Shown: one piece after another, positions 1 through 10,546 of the stretch
How positions within the stretch are numbered: the first letter of the stretch is position 1
Layout of the letters: every line of letters starts with the position of its first letter
Source: Corallium rubrum
Taxonomy: Eukaryota; Cnidaria; Anthozoa; Scleralcyonacea; Coralliidae
Length of the DNA: 64,000 bases
Assembly: GCA_964035015.1 (NCBI GenBank)
Contig: OZ036002.1
Location: 14,469,199-14,533,198 of the forward strand
Direction: 5' to 3'
The notes under the pieces: generated by a model
What the model was told of the DNA's origin: nothing
The model's database searches: none
Seen by the model: the letters and a program-made list of their open reading frames with translations, nothing else
Position numbers and translations under genes: made by a program

Positions 1-963
1 TTAATGTTTAAATGCCTTTAATAACTGCTTAATTCTAGCCCTTACTTAAACTCCAACCCAATCCCTAACCCAAGCCCTGCTCTTAACTGTAATCTTAAAA
101 TGACAATTTTAGGTAAATTGGGAAAAATGGGAAACCCGGTCGCTAATCGCATTGTTAAAATAATGTGATAATATATCGCTTTCGTTCTAATCTATTCTTT
201 ACTGTCTACATTAACTCTGGTAACACATGAATTGATTTGTCTCAACAATGATCAACGCGCTTTTTGAATAAGTACTTTATACGCCTACATGTAACTCAAG
301 CAGTACCAAATACAGTTGATTTCTGCGTATATACAGACAATCAGATGGCCGAGGGCCTAACATGTCAACAGTACACTTGAAACATTAGTTAAAAGGCTAT
401 TCATATTTCATAAAGATCCTGGTTCGAACCCAAACAAGCACTCGCTCTGTCTTTTCGTCCATGAAAAGCTTCTCGTTTTAGCGCGAAAGTTGAAGTGCGT
501 TACGAAATAATTATAATAACACTTTGCATGTATTGTTTTATTATGCGATGCTGAATTACTGAACACGAAAAAGTATTGCATGTAAACGAGCATTGACCGC
601 GCGCTTGCTTTAGTATATTAAGATAAGAGTGAATACATATAATATCATAACCTAAAAGTTATGAAATGCATACTATCTGGTACATAGGTATATGGTTTAG
701 AAAGCAGTCACTGATTTGCAAAAATTGACAAAATCGTTTAAACTTTACTGTATATCGACAGACCAGTAGACCACTATCAGCTGTCTGTCTTGTGATTGCG
801 TGCAAAAGCGAAACTCGACTTCCAATCTTCCAGTGGTTGTTCTGGTACACGCTCGTAAACCCTTCGGACATACGAATAAGACTTCTGAAGTATGCCTATT
901 AGCGTTTCGCCTTGATCACGTGATTGACGAAAACATTCGGATGGTTTAGCAACCAGTATCCGC
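1..963 (-). mobile_element. HINE-type non-autonomous Helentron, partial copy 1
   Basis: The 5' end of this minus-strand copy is seen at 963, where the terminus reads GCGGATACTGGTTGC on the minus strand. Its body matches, in reverse complement, the interior of the copy at 38946-41014; for example the GGTTAGGGATTGGG-like stretch near 40780 corresponds to about 50-75 here. The 3' end lies outside the window. No coding capacity is visible. Membership rests on shared ends and shared interior with the better-delimited copies. Confidence 0.75.
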
Positions 964-1131
964 AAAAACGCACGTTAAGTGGATTTACATAATAGTTTTA
1001 TTTATTGTTCAACCTGCTGTTTGTTCTTTTTGTAATCTTGGCGGCGAGCAGCTTTTGGCACAGCATAACCTATGTTGACTTGATTTATTTTTGCGACGTC
1101 ATTACAGCTTGTTTTCCCCTGGACATGTTAA
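964..1131. repeat. Inverted duplicate of sequence at about 5034-5130
   Basis: The stretch from about 990 to 1125 reappears in inverse orientation at about 5034-5130. Both contain the same block around TGACGTCGCAAAAATAAATC, with a roughly 30-bp difference between copies. It flanks HINE copies on both sides and looks like an older repeat that they inserted next to or into. No gene is seen. Confidence 0.55.
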
Positions 1132-2011
1132 CTGTTCAGTTTTGTGAACAGGAAAAAAAACATGAAACGCGGTGCCTATAATCGCATTAAAATATGATAT
1201 TTATATCGCTTTAATTTCGCAAACGCGGACGCTAATCGCATTGTTAAAGAATATGATATTTTTTATGTTTTATATGTCTATGTTTTAGACTCTGGTAACA
1301 TATGCATTCATGCGTCTCAATAAATCGATGTTCAACGCGTTTTTTGAATGGGTATTCCATACGTCTACATGTAACATAAATAAAGCCAAGCACGGTGGAT
1401 TTCTGCGTGTAAACCTATAGCTAAAACATCTTGGTCGAGCGCTTAGAAAGATCTTTAATCCGAAGCCAAACAAGCGCTCACATGCACTGCAAGTCTTCGT
1501 CCTTGGAAAGCTTGTCGTCTAGGCGACAAAGTCGAAATGCGTTCCGGAATTATTATAGTAACACCTTGTATGGTTTTATTACGTGATGCTGTATTGAACA
1601 CGAGAAAGTATGGCATGTAAATGTGCAGTCACCGCGCGCTTGTATTTATAGTATAAAACAACAGTACATACATACATACACATACATACATGCATGCATA
1701 AAAATGTATTAAAATGCTGAAATACATATTGTTTCGAAACCAGACTATCCGCAAAAATTCTCAAAAACGTTCAAATTTATACGGACAGACCAGTAGCCCA
1801 CTGTGAGCTGTCGACTTGTCATCATAATTCTTGGCGACTTGTGATTGCGTGCAAATGTTCATTACCTGAAACAAAACTCAACATTTATCTCCCATTCTTT
1901 ATTCGTGTTCACGTTCGTAAACCCTTCTGACATATAAATAAGACTTCTGAAGTATGCTGATTCGGACTATTGCTATTGGTCTGCGTTAATCACGTGATTG
2001 ACGAAAACATT

Positions 2012-2046
<35 letters not shown>

Positions 2047-2412
2047 CCGCGCTCATGACATAGCGGATTATGGTTTAGCAACCAGTATCCGCAAAAAGGT
2101 CTTGGTAGCTAAATTTAGTAAACGAGTTATTTATTTTACAGAGACTTTCCATAAGACTTTTCATGACTGATAAGCGCTGGGCCGACATGTTTAACTCTAT
2201 ATAATTCACAAGCGGAAATTTTCAGGCTGTGCTTTGCGCCGGCTGTAATGCTTTAATTCGAAAATACGTGTTGCATGATCACACGCTTGTCGTGTTGAGT
2301 TCTAACATTACACTGGAGCGAAATTAAAGCGATATAAGTATCATATTTTTAATGCGATTATAGGGACCGCGTTTCATGTTTTTTTCCTGTTCACAAAACT
2401 GAACAGGTACAT
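1132..2412. mobile_element. HINE copy 2 inside a foldback bracket
   Basis: A minus-strand HINE copy ends at its 5' terminus at 2092 (GCGGATACTGGTTGC on the minus strand) and runs back to about 1205. As in other copies, a (CA)n microsatellite lies just inside the 5' end (about 2013-2045). The outer edges (1132-1200 and about 2310-2412) are inverted copies of each other and both include CTGTTCAGTTTTGTGAACAG, itself palindromic, so the copy sits in a composite foldback. The exact 3' end of this copy is not resolved. Confidence 0.55.
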
Positions 2413-2490
2413 GTCATTGACAAAAGTATAGGTACGCGTACATGCGGATACTGGTATTTATTTGGCTTGAGAGTCTAAAATAACTAATGG

Positions 2491-2877
2491 GCCTTTTCAC
2501 CAATAGCGGCGCCATCTTGAATTCGCAATGCATTGTGGTCTATCCAGGATAATAAGCTCAATTAAAAGGGCGATTGCTTAGTGTTGAGACACAATGCGGT
2601 AATTTTGTCTTGATTAACACTTTCATGGCAACAATGTCTAGATATGATCGTTGTCATATTGGTAAAAGCAATAATTCTCGTACATATAAGGATACATTTG
2701 TTACGAATCTATCTTTACACGTCCGAGAATTGTTGCAATATGACAATTATTATATTTAGATATTGTTGCCACGAAAGTATTTATAAAGAAAAAATTACCG
2801 CATTGTGCCTGAACTCCCTGGATAGACCATAATGCATTGCGAATTCAAGATGGCGCCGCTATTGGTGAAAAGGTCTA
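2491..2877. mobile_element. Foldback MITE nested in HINE copy A
   Basis: Inverted arms of about 60 bp begin GGGCCTTTTCACCAATAGC on the left and end GCTATTGGTGAAAAGGTC on the right. A second internal inverted pair surrounds GACAACGATC near 2640. The HINE copy at 54063 onward lacks this insert at the corresponding point (about 54126), so an empty site exists in the same window. The TSD is not clear. The equivalent insert in copy B is at about 18330-18716. Confidence 0.7.
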
Positions 2878-3016
2878 CTGTGGATTGTAATTTCAATTTC
2901 ATGCAAACATACCAAAATATACTGAAAATAATAGAGAATCTTGTGACATATATAAGAGCCCAGCACAAAACTCGAGGTAATTGTAATATTCAAAATATTT
3001 ATTTAGACGTAATGTT

Positions 3017-3060
3017 TTGTTATTATTATTATTTTTATTATTTTTATTATTATTATTACT
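3017..3060. repeat. (TTA)n microsatellite
   Basis: Imperfect TTA/TTT tract inside HINE copy A. The matching tract in copy B (about 18138-18186) is longer, so it varies between copies. ORFs read through it are artefacts. Confidence 0.9.
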
Positions 3061-5011
3061 CGGGCTACCAGGTTTCGGTGGCGTTTCTGTATTATTTTTC
3101 TGGTCGACAATTTGCAATTATTGCATCATCCCGATATGCTTTGCGAAACCACGTGGTGTGCTATCGATCTGGTATTGCTCCGTCTTGAAGCTTTTAGAAG
3201 ATCACAAGTGACTTTAGAACACTGTTATTAATCAGTCATGTGGCTGAAAATTGTGCTCCCTACGCTTTAGCGGTAATCAAACAAGAACGCAAGTCATCGC
3301 AAGTTGGCAGTCACGCTATCTCAGCCAGCCTCTCTGAATAATTTCCCGAAAATATTATGTACCGTGACAAAGTAAAACTTGCTTAAAACACTCATGAAAC
3401 CTTTATTTTGTTAATTTGGGTGTTCGAACGCCCGCTACAGAAATTTGTGACTGCCAACTTGCGATGACTTGCGTTCTCGTTTGATTACGGCTTTACAACT
3501 GCAGATCTTGATGGCGATAAATCTACATTAGACGGTGCTGAGCTATTTACAGTATATTTCGATATGGGTTAATATTCCGCTGTCTCGATCAAGACAAACT
3601 GATTAAAAACGATTTATATGATTTATTCAATTTTAATACTGAAAAGTATTACTCATGCTCACAATCTGATAACTTGCTGACTTTTGAAAACTATCTGCAA
3701 GATGAGCGAGACATAAACAACGTTGAAAACAGAATTGACAACTTGCAAAGTCCCTATAATCGCATTAAAAAATATGATATTTATATCGCTTTAATTTTTC
3801 GCTCGAGTGTAATTAACGTGATCGTGCAACACGTATTTTCGATAAGCATTAGATAGCGCCGGCACAAAGCACAGCCTGAAAATTCAGTTCTGCTTGTGAA
3901 TTATAGTTAAACATCTCGGCCCAGCGCTTATCATGTTAACACTTCAAACATTAATGCAAAGGCTATTCAGGTTTCAGAAATGTTGATTCGAACGGTTTAA
4001 CACTCTTGTCTGAGCAAAAACGCTAAAAATTGACTGCACCCTTCTGCCTTCTTTTTCCCTTCAACATGTGCTCTTTGTTACGTAGAAATAACAATAATCG
4101 TTAATTTAACCCTAATCTCTAACCCCTGACACTAAAATGTTTGAATTCACGTTTAGGTAAATCGGCAAAAACAGGAAACGTGGACGCTAATCGCATTTTA
4201 AAGAATATGATATTTTTATGTTTTATATTGTCTATGTTTTAGACTCTCGTAACACATGCATTGATGCGTCCCAATAAATGAATGTTCAACGCGTTTTTTG
4301 AATAAGTATTGAATACGTCTACATGTAACATAAACAGTGCCAAGCACGATAAAACATCTTGGCCGAGCGCCTAACACGTAAACACTTGAAACATTTAATA
4401 GTTAAAAGGGCATTCAGATTTCAGAAAGATCTTTAATCCGAAGCCAAATATTAAAGCGCTCACACTGTTTCTTCGTCTTTGGAAAGCTTGTCGTTTAGGC
4501 GACAAAGTCGAAGCGCGTTCCGGAATTAGCATAGTAACATCTTGTGTGGTTTTATTACGTGATGCTGTATTGAACACGAGAAAGTATTGCATGTAAATAT
4601 GCAGTCACCGCGCGGTCCGCGCGCTTGTATTTATAGTATAAAACAACAGTATATACATACATAAAAATGTATTAAAATGCTGAAATACATATTGTTTCGA
4701 AACCAGACAATCCTTATACCAACAGACCAGTAGCCCACTGTCAGCTGTCGACTTGTCATCATATTTCTTGGCGTCTTGTGATAGCGCGCTAATATTCATT
4801 ACATGAAACAAAACTCAACTTTTTATCTCCCATTCGTTGCTCTGGTACACGTTCGTAAAACCCTTCGGACATATAAGTATGCTGATTCGGACTGTTGCTA
4901 TTGGTCCTTTGCGTTGATCACGTGATTGACGAAAACATTCTTACACACACACAAACACACACACAACCGCGCTCATGACATAGCGGATTATGGTTTACAA
5001 CCAGTATCCGC

Positions 5012-5147
5012 AAAAATGTTAGACGCTAAGCTAGGGGAAAACAAGCTGTAATGACGTCGCAAAAATAAATCAAGTCAACACCAAGATTAAAAAAAGAACA
5101 AACAGCAGGTTGAACAATAAATAAAACTATTAAGTCTATTATATATA

Positions 5148-5224
<77 letters not shown>

Positions 5225-7038
5225 TATGTTTTAAATTTTGGCAAAAATACACCTGCAACTCAAACGAACTCTTGTTGCGTCAAAAAATACTAAGCTTTGT
5301 GCCAAAATTTAAAAATAGGTAACTTAAACGATAAATAAAGTGATTAAAACTGCTTAATTTTAATCTATGGCCGTTCACGGGAAAGCTAAACCTAACTAAA
5401 TTGTAACCCTGAAATCCACGGCTCATCAGTGCACCTGTATATTTCTTATATTGAAACAATTTTGAGAAACAAAAAAAACAAACGAACTATAGTGGTAGAC
5501 GCTAACCTAAGGCAAGAAAAACTGCGCTACCCGGTTCAAACTAGCTGTAATGACGTCGCAAAAATAAAAAAATTCAACATAGCTGTATTTGTTACATTGT
5601 AACAATTTTAAGAAACAAAAAAGGTAAAACGAACTATTGTCGTTAACCTATATGGCAAGATACACTGTGCCTTCCGGTTCAAACCAACTGTTATCACGTC
5701 ATAAATAATATAAAAAGTAAACATAACAACTTCTGCTTTGCCAAAATCTGCTTGTTGCCAAAAGTTTTTAAAGATTACAAAAGGCATCTCACTTTACCAT
5801 AAATGTGATTGTGTTATTTATGTGGAAAAGCTGGCAACGTATTTGATTCTCAATTAACGTAAAATTATCAATTGACTTTCCGCTACTTCGATTTGCCAGT
5901 TGAATGAAAGTCAAGGGATTCACTGGACACTTATCACCTACTAATTCTACCGCCATAATCTACATTTCTTCTTTAATACAACAACGTAGAAAGGGAAAAC
6001 AACATATTGCTCAGTAAAACGTGACACATATATCCAGGCACAAGATTTCTTCCACGTCCTCAGCGACATTCAAAAGCTAGTCATTTTTTACGCAACCTTC
6101 CAGGTTTGTAGATATAGATATAGATATAGATATAGATATATGTATAAATAACTTTTTTCGAAATCCATTGAAGTTTCAAACCGAACTGTGTTTAAATTAG
6201 CTGCAGTATACTGTTGAGTTTATACATTCACTATAATGTCCAACACGCATCCTCATCTTCTAATTTTTAGACCTACAAGACCGCTCAAAAATTATACAGA
6301 GCGAGAGGTGGACCGCAGAGCAAAGGAAGTAGGGTCATCCTATTTTGAACCTTATATAGTAAGGTTTGATATATATTGCCGAAAAAGAGAACGTAGAGGA
6401 GTCTAACATTTCGAGGGGCGTGCCTTATTTTGATGCTTAACTGGGGGCGTCTTATCTGATTTCGCGTCTTGCGTATTGTCAATACTGAAAACCCGAAACC
6501 TTCTGTAAGCCTATGGGCTCTACAGGAAGGTATGTTGTCTGATTTCAAATGGCAACAAAACAGTTCATTCAGTGACTTAATCTCTCTCTGGAAGTTTTTG
6601 TGCAGTTAACCTATAACTAATATTAAATTAACTCTTTCCTGTCCGAATTGGTCTTTGATATTTTATCTAACGCCAGACGATTTTATTCACCTCTGGGGTA
6701 GTGGGGGAGCCCTCGGACAGGAATGAGTTATAAAACTCTCTAATAAATCATTTTCAAATTGTCTGCCTTTCTGACTTTTGCAGTACTAAGGTGACGAGCG
6801 GTTTTCTAAAATGAGGCATTGAAAATACGACAAAATTTAAACTTTTAAAGTTATAGTTGTTTGCATAGTAGCGGGCTTCACTTGCGGAGAAGTGAAAACA
6901 AAATTGGTTAAAACAAAATTTAGAAACAACAGTCCATTGAACTGCACAACTGTCTTCCCTGGTGGCATTTCAGGCATATTGATTGATATAACCTCTTGTA
7001 AGCGGACAGTATGCACTTTATTTTTGTTAAAATAGTTC
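5012..7038. other. Intergenic repeat-rich DNA without a gene
   Basis: The stretch contains a long (TA)n tract at about 5141-5227, three diverged copies of a block centred on CTGTAATGACGTCGCAAAAA (near 5050, 5550 and 5690), and a short (GATATA)n tract near 6112-6141. ORFs here are short, lack recognisable domains and have no codon-like pattern. I see no RNA gene. Confidence 0.6.
5141..5227. repeat. (TA)n microsatellite
   Basis: About 80 bp of almost perfect TA dinucleotide repeat. Confidence 0.95.
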
Positions 7039-7047
7039 TTATCAAAT
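7039..7047. repeat. 9-bp target-site duplication, left copy
   Basis: TTATCAAAT occurs here and again at 8413-8421, directly flanking the inverted termini of the 7048-8412 element. Confidence 0.85.
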
Positions 7048-8412
7048 GGCATGGTGGAAAATGCGGAGTGCGGAGTGCGGAGTGCGGAGTGCGGTGTGCG
7101 GAGTGCGGTGTGCGGAGTGCGGAGTGCGGAGTGCGGAGTGCGGAGTGCGGAAGAAAATAGAAACGCCGACTACTAAAACTTCTCATTATAATAAGATAAT
7201 AATAACAAAATTCAAAGGTCTGATCGTTTGATTTTCAAATTTTACACTACCGAAGCTTATCGCGCAGCTGGTAGTTGTTATTACGTGTCCTATTTCAAAC
7301 AACAAAGCCGTTTCGTTTAAATAAGTCTTTGTGTTAAGTAAAAAACCGTGTCTAAACCAAGCCAATATTATTCGTATAGTTGTGTATGGTTGTTACTTTG
7401 CTTAGCGTGTGAAAACGTACCACGTTCATCTTAAAAAAGCATGGAAAACGTCGCGCGTGCCGACCGGACTCCGCATTTTCCACCACAGTAGAAAATGCGG
7501 AGTCTGATAAATAGCTTCTGGCAGTTCAGGCAATATAATCTCGTTGTCTTGTCATAAACCAACTAACCAAGCCAGTATTATTCGTATAGTCGTGTATGGT
7601 TGTTACCTTGCTTAACGTGTGAAAACGTACCACGTTCATCGTAAGAAAGCATGGAAAACGTCGCGCGTGCCGACCGTACTCCGCACTTTCCACCACAGTA
7701 GAAAATGCGGAGTCTGATAAATAGCTTCTGGCAGTTCAGGCAATATAATCTCGTTGTCTCGTCATAAACCAACTAACCAAGCCAATATTATTCGTATAGT
7801 CGTGTATGGTTGTTACCTTGCTTAACGTGTGAAAACGTACCACGTTCATCGTAAAAAAGCATGGAAAACGTCGCGCGTGGCGACCTGACTCCGCATTTTC
7901 CACCACAGTAGAAAATGCGGAGTCTGATAAATAGCTTCTGGCAGTTCAGGCAATATAATCTCGTTGTCTTGTCATAAACCAACTAACCAAGCCAATAATT
8001 ATTCGTATAGTCGTGTATGGTTGTTACCTTGCTTAACGTGTGAAAACGTACCACGTTCATCGTAAGAAAGCATGGAAAACGTCGTGCGTGCCGACCGGAC
8101 TCCGCATTTTCCACCACAGTAGAAAATGCGGAGTCTGATAAATAGCTTCTGGCAGTTCAGGCAATATAATCTCGTTGTCTTGTCATAAACCAACTAACCA
8201 AGTCAATAATTATTCGTATAGTCGTGTATGGTTGTTACCTTGCTTAACGTGTGAAAACGTACCACGTCCGACCGGACTCCGCATTTTCCACCACAGTAGA
8301 ATATTATTATTATCTTATTATAATGAGAAGTTTTAGTAGTCGGCGTTTCTATTTTCTTCCGCACTCCGCACTCCGCACACCGCACACCGCACTCCGCATT
8401 TTCCACCATGCC
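7048..8412. mobile_element. Non-autonomous TIR element with satellite-like interior
   Basis: The ends are inverted: the left begins GGCATGGTGGAAAATGCGG and the right ends CCGCATTTTCCACCATGCC. Just inside each end lies a short tandem array of a 7-bp unit (TGCGGAG and variants) in opposite orientations (about 7063-7150 and 8361-8399). The interior (about 7376-8280) is a near-identical 211-bp tandem repeat. A 9-bp TSD (TTATCAAAT) flanks it. A 9-bp TSD is typical of Mutator-like (MULE) elements, so a MULE-derived MITE is my inference. No transposase is encoded. Confidence 0.8.
7376..8280. repeat. About 4.3 copies of a 211-bp tandem repeat
   Basis: Units start near TATAGTCGTGTATGGTTG at about 7376, 7586, 7796, 8008 and 8218 and differ by only a few substitutions. 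Each carries a palindrome made of CCGCATTTTCCACC and its inverted partner, which also resembles the element's own TIR. The repeated 64-residue ORFs on the minus strand are by-products of this periodicity. Confidence 0.9.
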
Positions 8413-9238
8413 TTATCAAATACGGTGGTGAAATGGACGACACAAAATAATAGGATTATGGAGCAAGAAGATTATGATTAACTAATAAGATCATGAAGTC
8501 TGTGTTTACATAAGAGGCGTGGGACTTTCTTCCCGGAGGGTTGTAGTTAGGTTTAGGTCCAACGGGGGGTTGTGGGTAGGTTTAGGGTTGCCAGGGGGGT
8601 TGTGGTTAGGTTTAGAGGTGGGGGTCGGGTTGGGGGTTTGGGGGCAGGGAATTGTTTCTTTAAAATTGATGATTATTGTCAATTCTACGATATTTCACAA
8701 ATAACGATAATCATCATTTGGAGATGAGAGAATATGTGTACAAAAGGAGTCACATTACAATTATTAACTATTAATTGAATATTAAGGAACCTCTCATAAG
8801 CGGACACTTCCCGTAAAGTGAACACCATTCACTCATTACTCGGTCCCGAAAGTGTCCGCTTATACGGGAGGTTTGACTATATGTATGACTGAAGGGGGGA
8901 CAAAATAGGATAAATAATTTGCAATACTTTCCATAATTCTTGCCCCCCCCCCCCCCCCATTTATTGGGCTGTGTCTTAATATATGTCGAAGCAGAAGTGA
9001 AATTAATCTCTTTTTTTTTCAATTTTAGGTGGTCTGAATTTCAATAACAAAAGCAAGACTCACAAGTCGAAGTCCTTGCCAGTTGCCAACTGCCTTGCAA
9101 GAAATTCAAATTAGACACTTGCGTGACACTTCACGCTCTCGCGTGATACTTCACGCTCTAAATACAAACGAGAAATTTCCTATTCAATTTAATATTGCCG
9201 ACAGATAAAGCAGTTGTACTATTAAACACACAGATTCA
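8413..9238. other. No gene; G-rich minisatellite, small hairpin MITE, poly-C tract
   Basis: About 8530-8650 holds a G-rich minisatellite with the recurring core GTGGTTAGGTTTAG. About 8788-8876 is a hairpin with inverted arms around AAGCGGACACTT and AAGTGTCCGCTT. A C18 run lies at 8941-8958. I could not find the 5' terminus of the Helentron that starts coding at 9239. It should look like a T-run followed by GC(G/T)GATACTGG, and it is absent here. Confidence 0.5.
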
Positions 9239-10546
9239 TTGCAACACCAGTTAAAATATGGGGATTACAATACAACAATACCGCTTAAGTATCGGCTCGC
9301 ACAACAACTTTTGCAAAAATGTAAGCAATATCAGAGCAATCTAAAAGGACAATTTTGGAGCGCAATATTCTATTTTTGTTGTTTAAATGTTTTCTGTCCA
9401 TCAGTGTTAACAATTATTTTACAAAGGTGGAAGCGTTTAAATGTGCTTACAGGTTGGTTTGCTAAATTATTTTGCTTAAATGTGTATCTACCATTCTTAC
9501 TAAATGTTGAAAATGATGTCGAAGAAAATCTAGGTCCAACGATATTCAACATTAATCCTAGTAAAACCATGTGTGCTGACTTTAGTCAACAAAGTGCAAT
9601 GTCGTACAACCTGTATGCTTCACTTTTGTTGATAATGGCAAACGACATTGAGAAAAATCCAGGTCCTGCTCTACTTGAGATAATTAATCCAACAAAAACA
9701 ATTTGTGCTAATTTTAGTCAAGGCAATGAAAGTATATTTGGACAAAATGCAGGTAAACAATGCGTAGCCATGTCTTTGTCTGCGATAATACATAATCAAA
9801 TAAAACGTATCACTACATGGGATTCAACATTTTTGAATACCATATTGTGTGCAGGAAATAACCTTTATAGTTTTATTACCAATTTTATAAATAAAGACTT
9901 CTTACTATTAACTGATGTTCCAGAAATGATTTCAGTGCATGAGAAAGTCTATCATTTACAATACAGTGACCCCTTTGCTGGTGAAATATTTATGACTAAA
10001 GACAATCAACCTTTTTATTCCCTAACAACTGTTTTTAATAAATTGTTCTCCGAATCACAATATAATTATCAACATTGTTTGTTGACCCTTGACTGTAATA
10101 CGGTGGCAGTATTCAAGATGTCTGATGAAAGCTTTAAAATCTTTGACTCTCATGCAAGAGATACATATGGCATGCCAGACGAATCTGGGCAATGTGTGTT
10201 AATTTCAATCGAATCTTTAGATAACCTGGTGCTATATTTTCAAAACATTTACCTTCAAAATGTTGTTACACCCTTTGAAATCAAGGGAGTCAAATTACTA
10301 AATTTAGAAACCCATAACAATTACAATCCCACTTTATTGCATAACAATGGATGTGTATTTGTCAATCAAAATGAACTTCACAATAATGTGGCCCCACAAA
10401 ATAGGGACAAAACACAAAATTTTAAAATAAGTAACAATACAGAAAGTAGGCAAAAAACCCTGTCAAAACGTAGAGAAAAATACAAAGAGAGGAGAAATGA
10501 TGAATCTGCTGAAAAAAAAAGAAAAACGATTAGCAAAAGCATGTGA
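9239..10546 (+). CDS. Helentron ORF: tandem 2A motifs plus C76-like cysteine peptidase domain
   Basis: This is the first coding block of the Helentron. Residues 1-92 are hydrophobic and unrecognised. Residues 93-100 read DVEENLGP and 136-143 read DIEKNPGP. The second is a canonical 2A ribosome-skipping motif, which releases the upstream peptide between Gly142 and Pro143. The first has Leu for the essential Pro. The segment after each motif is also repeated (INPxKTxCAxFSQ), so the module is a tandem duplication. From about residue 160 the ORF resembles the papain-like deubiquitinase fold of peptidase family C76: GKQC with Cys175, then FDSH with Asp303 and His305 as a plausible triad. The C terminus is rich in Lys/Arg. 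A run of nine A at 10512-10520 shifts the frame, and the true continuation is in the next ORF. Peptidase domains are known Helitron accessories; the exact family assignment is my inference. Confidence 0.7.
   Translation: MQHQLKYGDYNTTIPLKYRLAQQLLQKCKQYQSNLKGQFWSAIFYFCCLNVFCPSVLTIILQRWKRLNVLTGWFAKLFCLNVYLPFLLNVENDVEENLGPTIFNINPSKTMCADFSQQSAMSYNLYASLLLIMANDIEKNPGPALLEIINPTKTICANFSQGNESIFGQNAGKQCVAMSLSAIIHNQIKRITTWDSTFLNTILCAGNNLYSFITNFINKDFLLLTDVPEMISVHEKVYHLQYSDPFAGEIFMTKDNQPFYSLTTVFNKLFSESQYNYQHCLLTLDCNTVAVFKMSDESFKIFDSHARDTYGMPDESGQCVLISIESLDNLVLYFQNIYLQNVVTPFEIKGVKLLNLETHNNYNPTLLHNNGCVFVNQNELHNNVAPQNRDKTQNFKISNNTESRQKTLSKRREKYKERRNDESAEKKRKTISKSM
9515..9538 (+). other. Degenerate 2A-like motif (NLGP)
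   Basis: The codons read D-V-E-E-N-L-G-P. The Leu codon CTA is one base from the Pro codon CCA, so a single C-to-T change would account for loss of the NPGP core. Skipping activity is predicted to be lost or very weak. Confidence 0.75.
9644..9667 (+). other. Canonical 2A motif (NPGP)
   Basis: The codons read D-I-E-K-N-P-G-P and follow the usual hydrophobic lead (YASLLLIMAN). This matches the D(V/I)ExNPGP consensus exactly. It would split the N-terminal 142 residues from the peptidase-containing remainder during translation. Confidence 0.85.

Larger units (their letters stand above)
2429..5011 (-). mobile_element. HINE-type non-autonomous Helentron, copy A (full length)
   Basis: On the minus strand the element starts at 5011 with GCGGATACTGGTTG, has a (CA)n tract just inside (about 4944-4966), and ends at 2429 with the same sequence inverted, followed by a short hairpin (GTACGC/GCGTAC) and the terminal CCTA. 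The 5' inverted repeat is terminal, while its 3' partner is separated from the end by the hairpin. These are asymmetric terminal inverted repeats, a known mark of Helentron-derived HINE/DINE elements. It carries a nested TIR MITE (about 2491-2877) and a (TTA)n tract. There is no ORF of its own. Copy B (15808-18780) is a near duplicate in inverse orientation carrying the same nested MITE. Confidence 0.8.

Noticed and set aside
2832..3188. 118-residue ORF duplicated at 18008-18373
   Set aside because: Both lie at the same place in HINE copies A and B and cross a TTA microsatellite; no domain, not conserved in copy D.
7376..8280. Regular repeat-spacer pattern resembling a CRISPR array
   Set aside because: The whole 211-bp unit repeats with no unique spacers, it lies in a TIR element, and the genome is eukaryotic.
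8530..8650. Telomere-like or interstitial telomeric repeat
   Set aside because: TTAGG motifs occur but in an irregular G-rich minisatellite of about 30 bp, not as a pure tandem hexamer.
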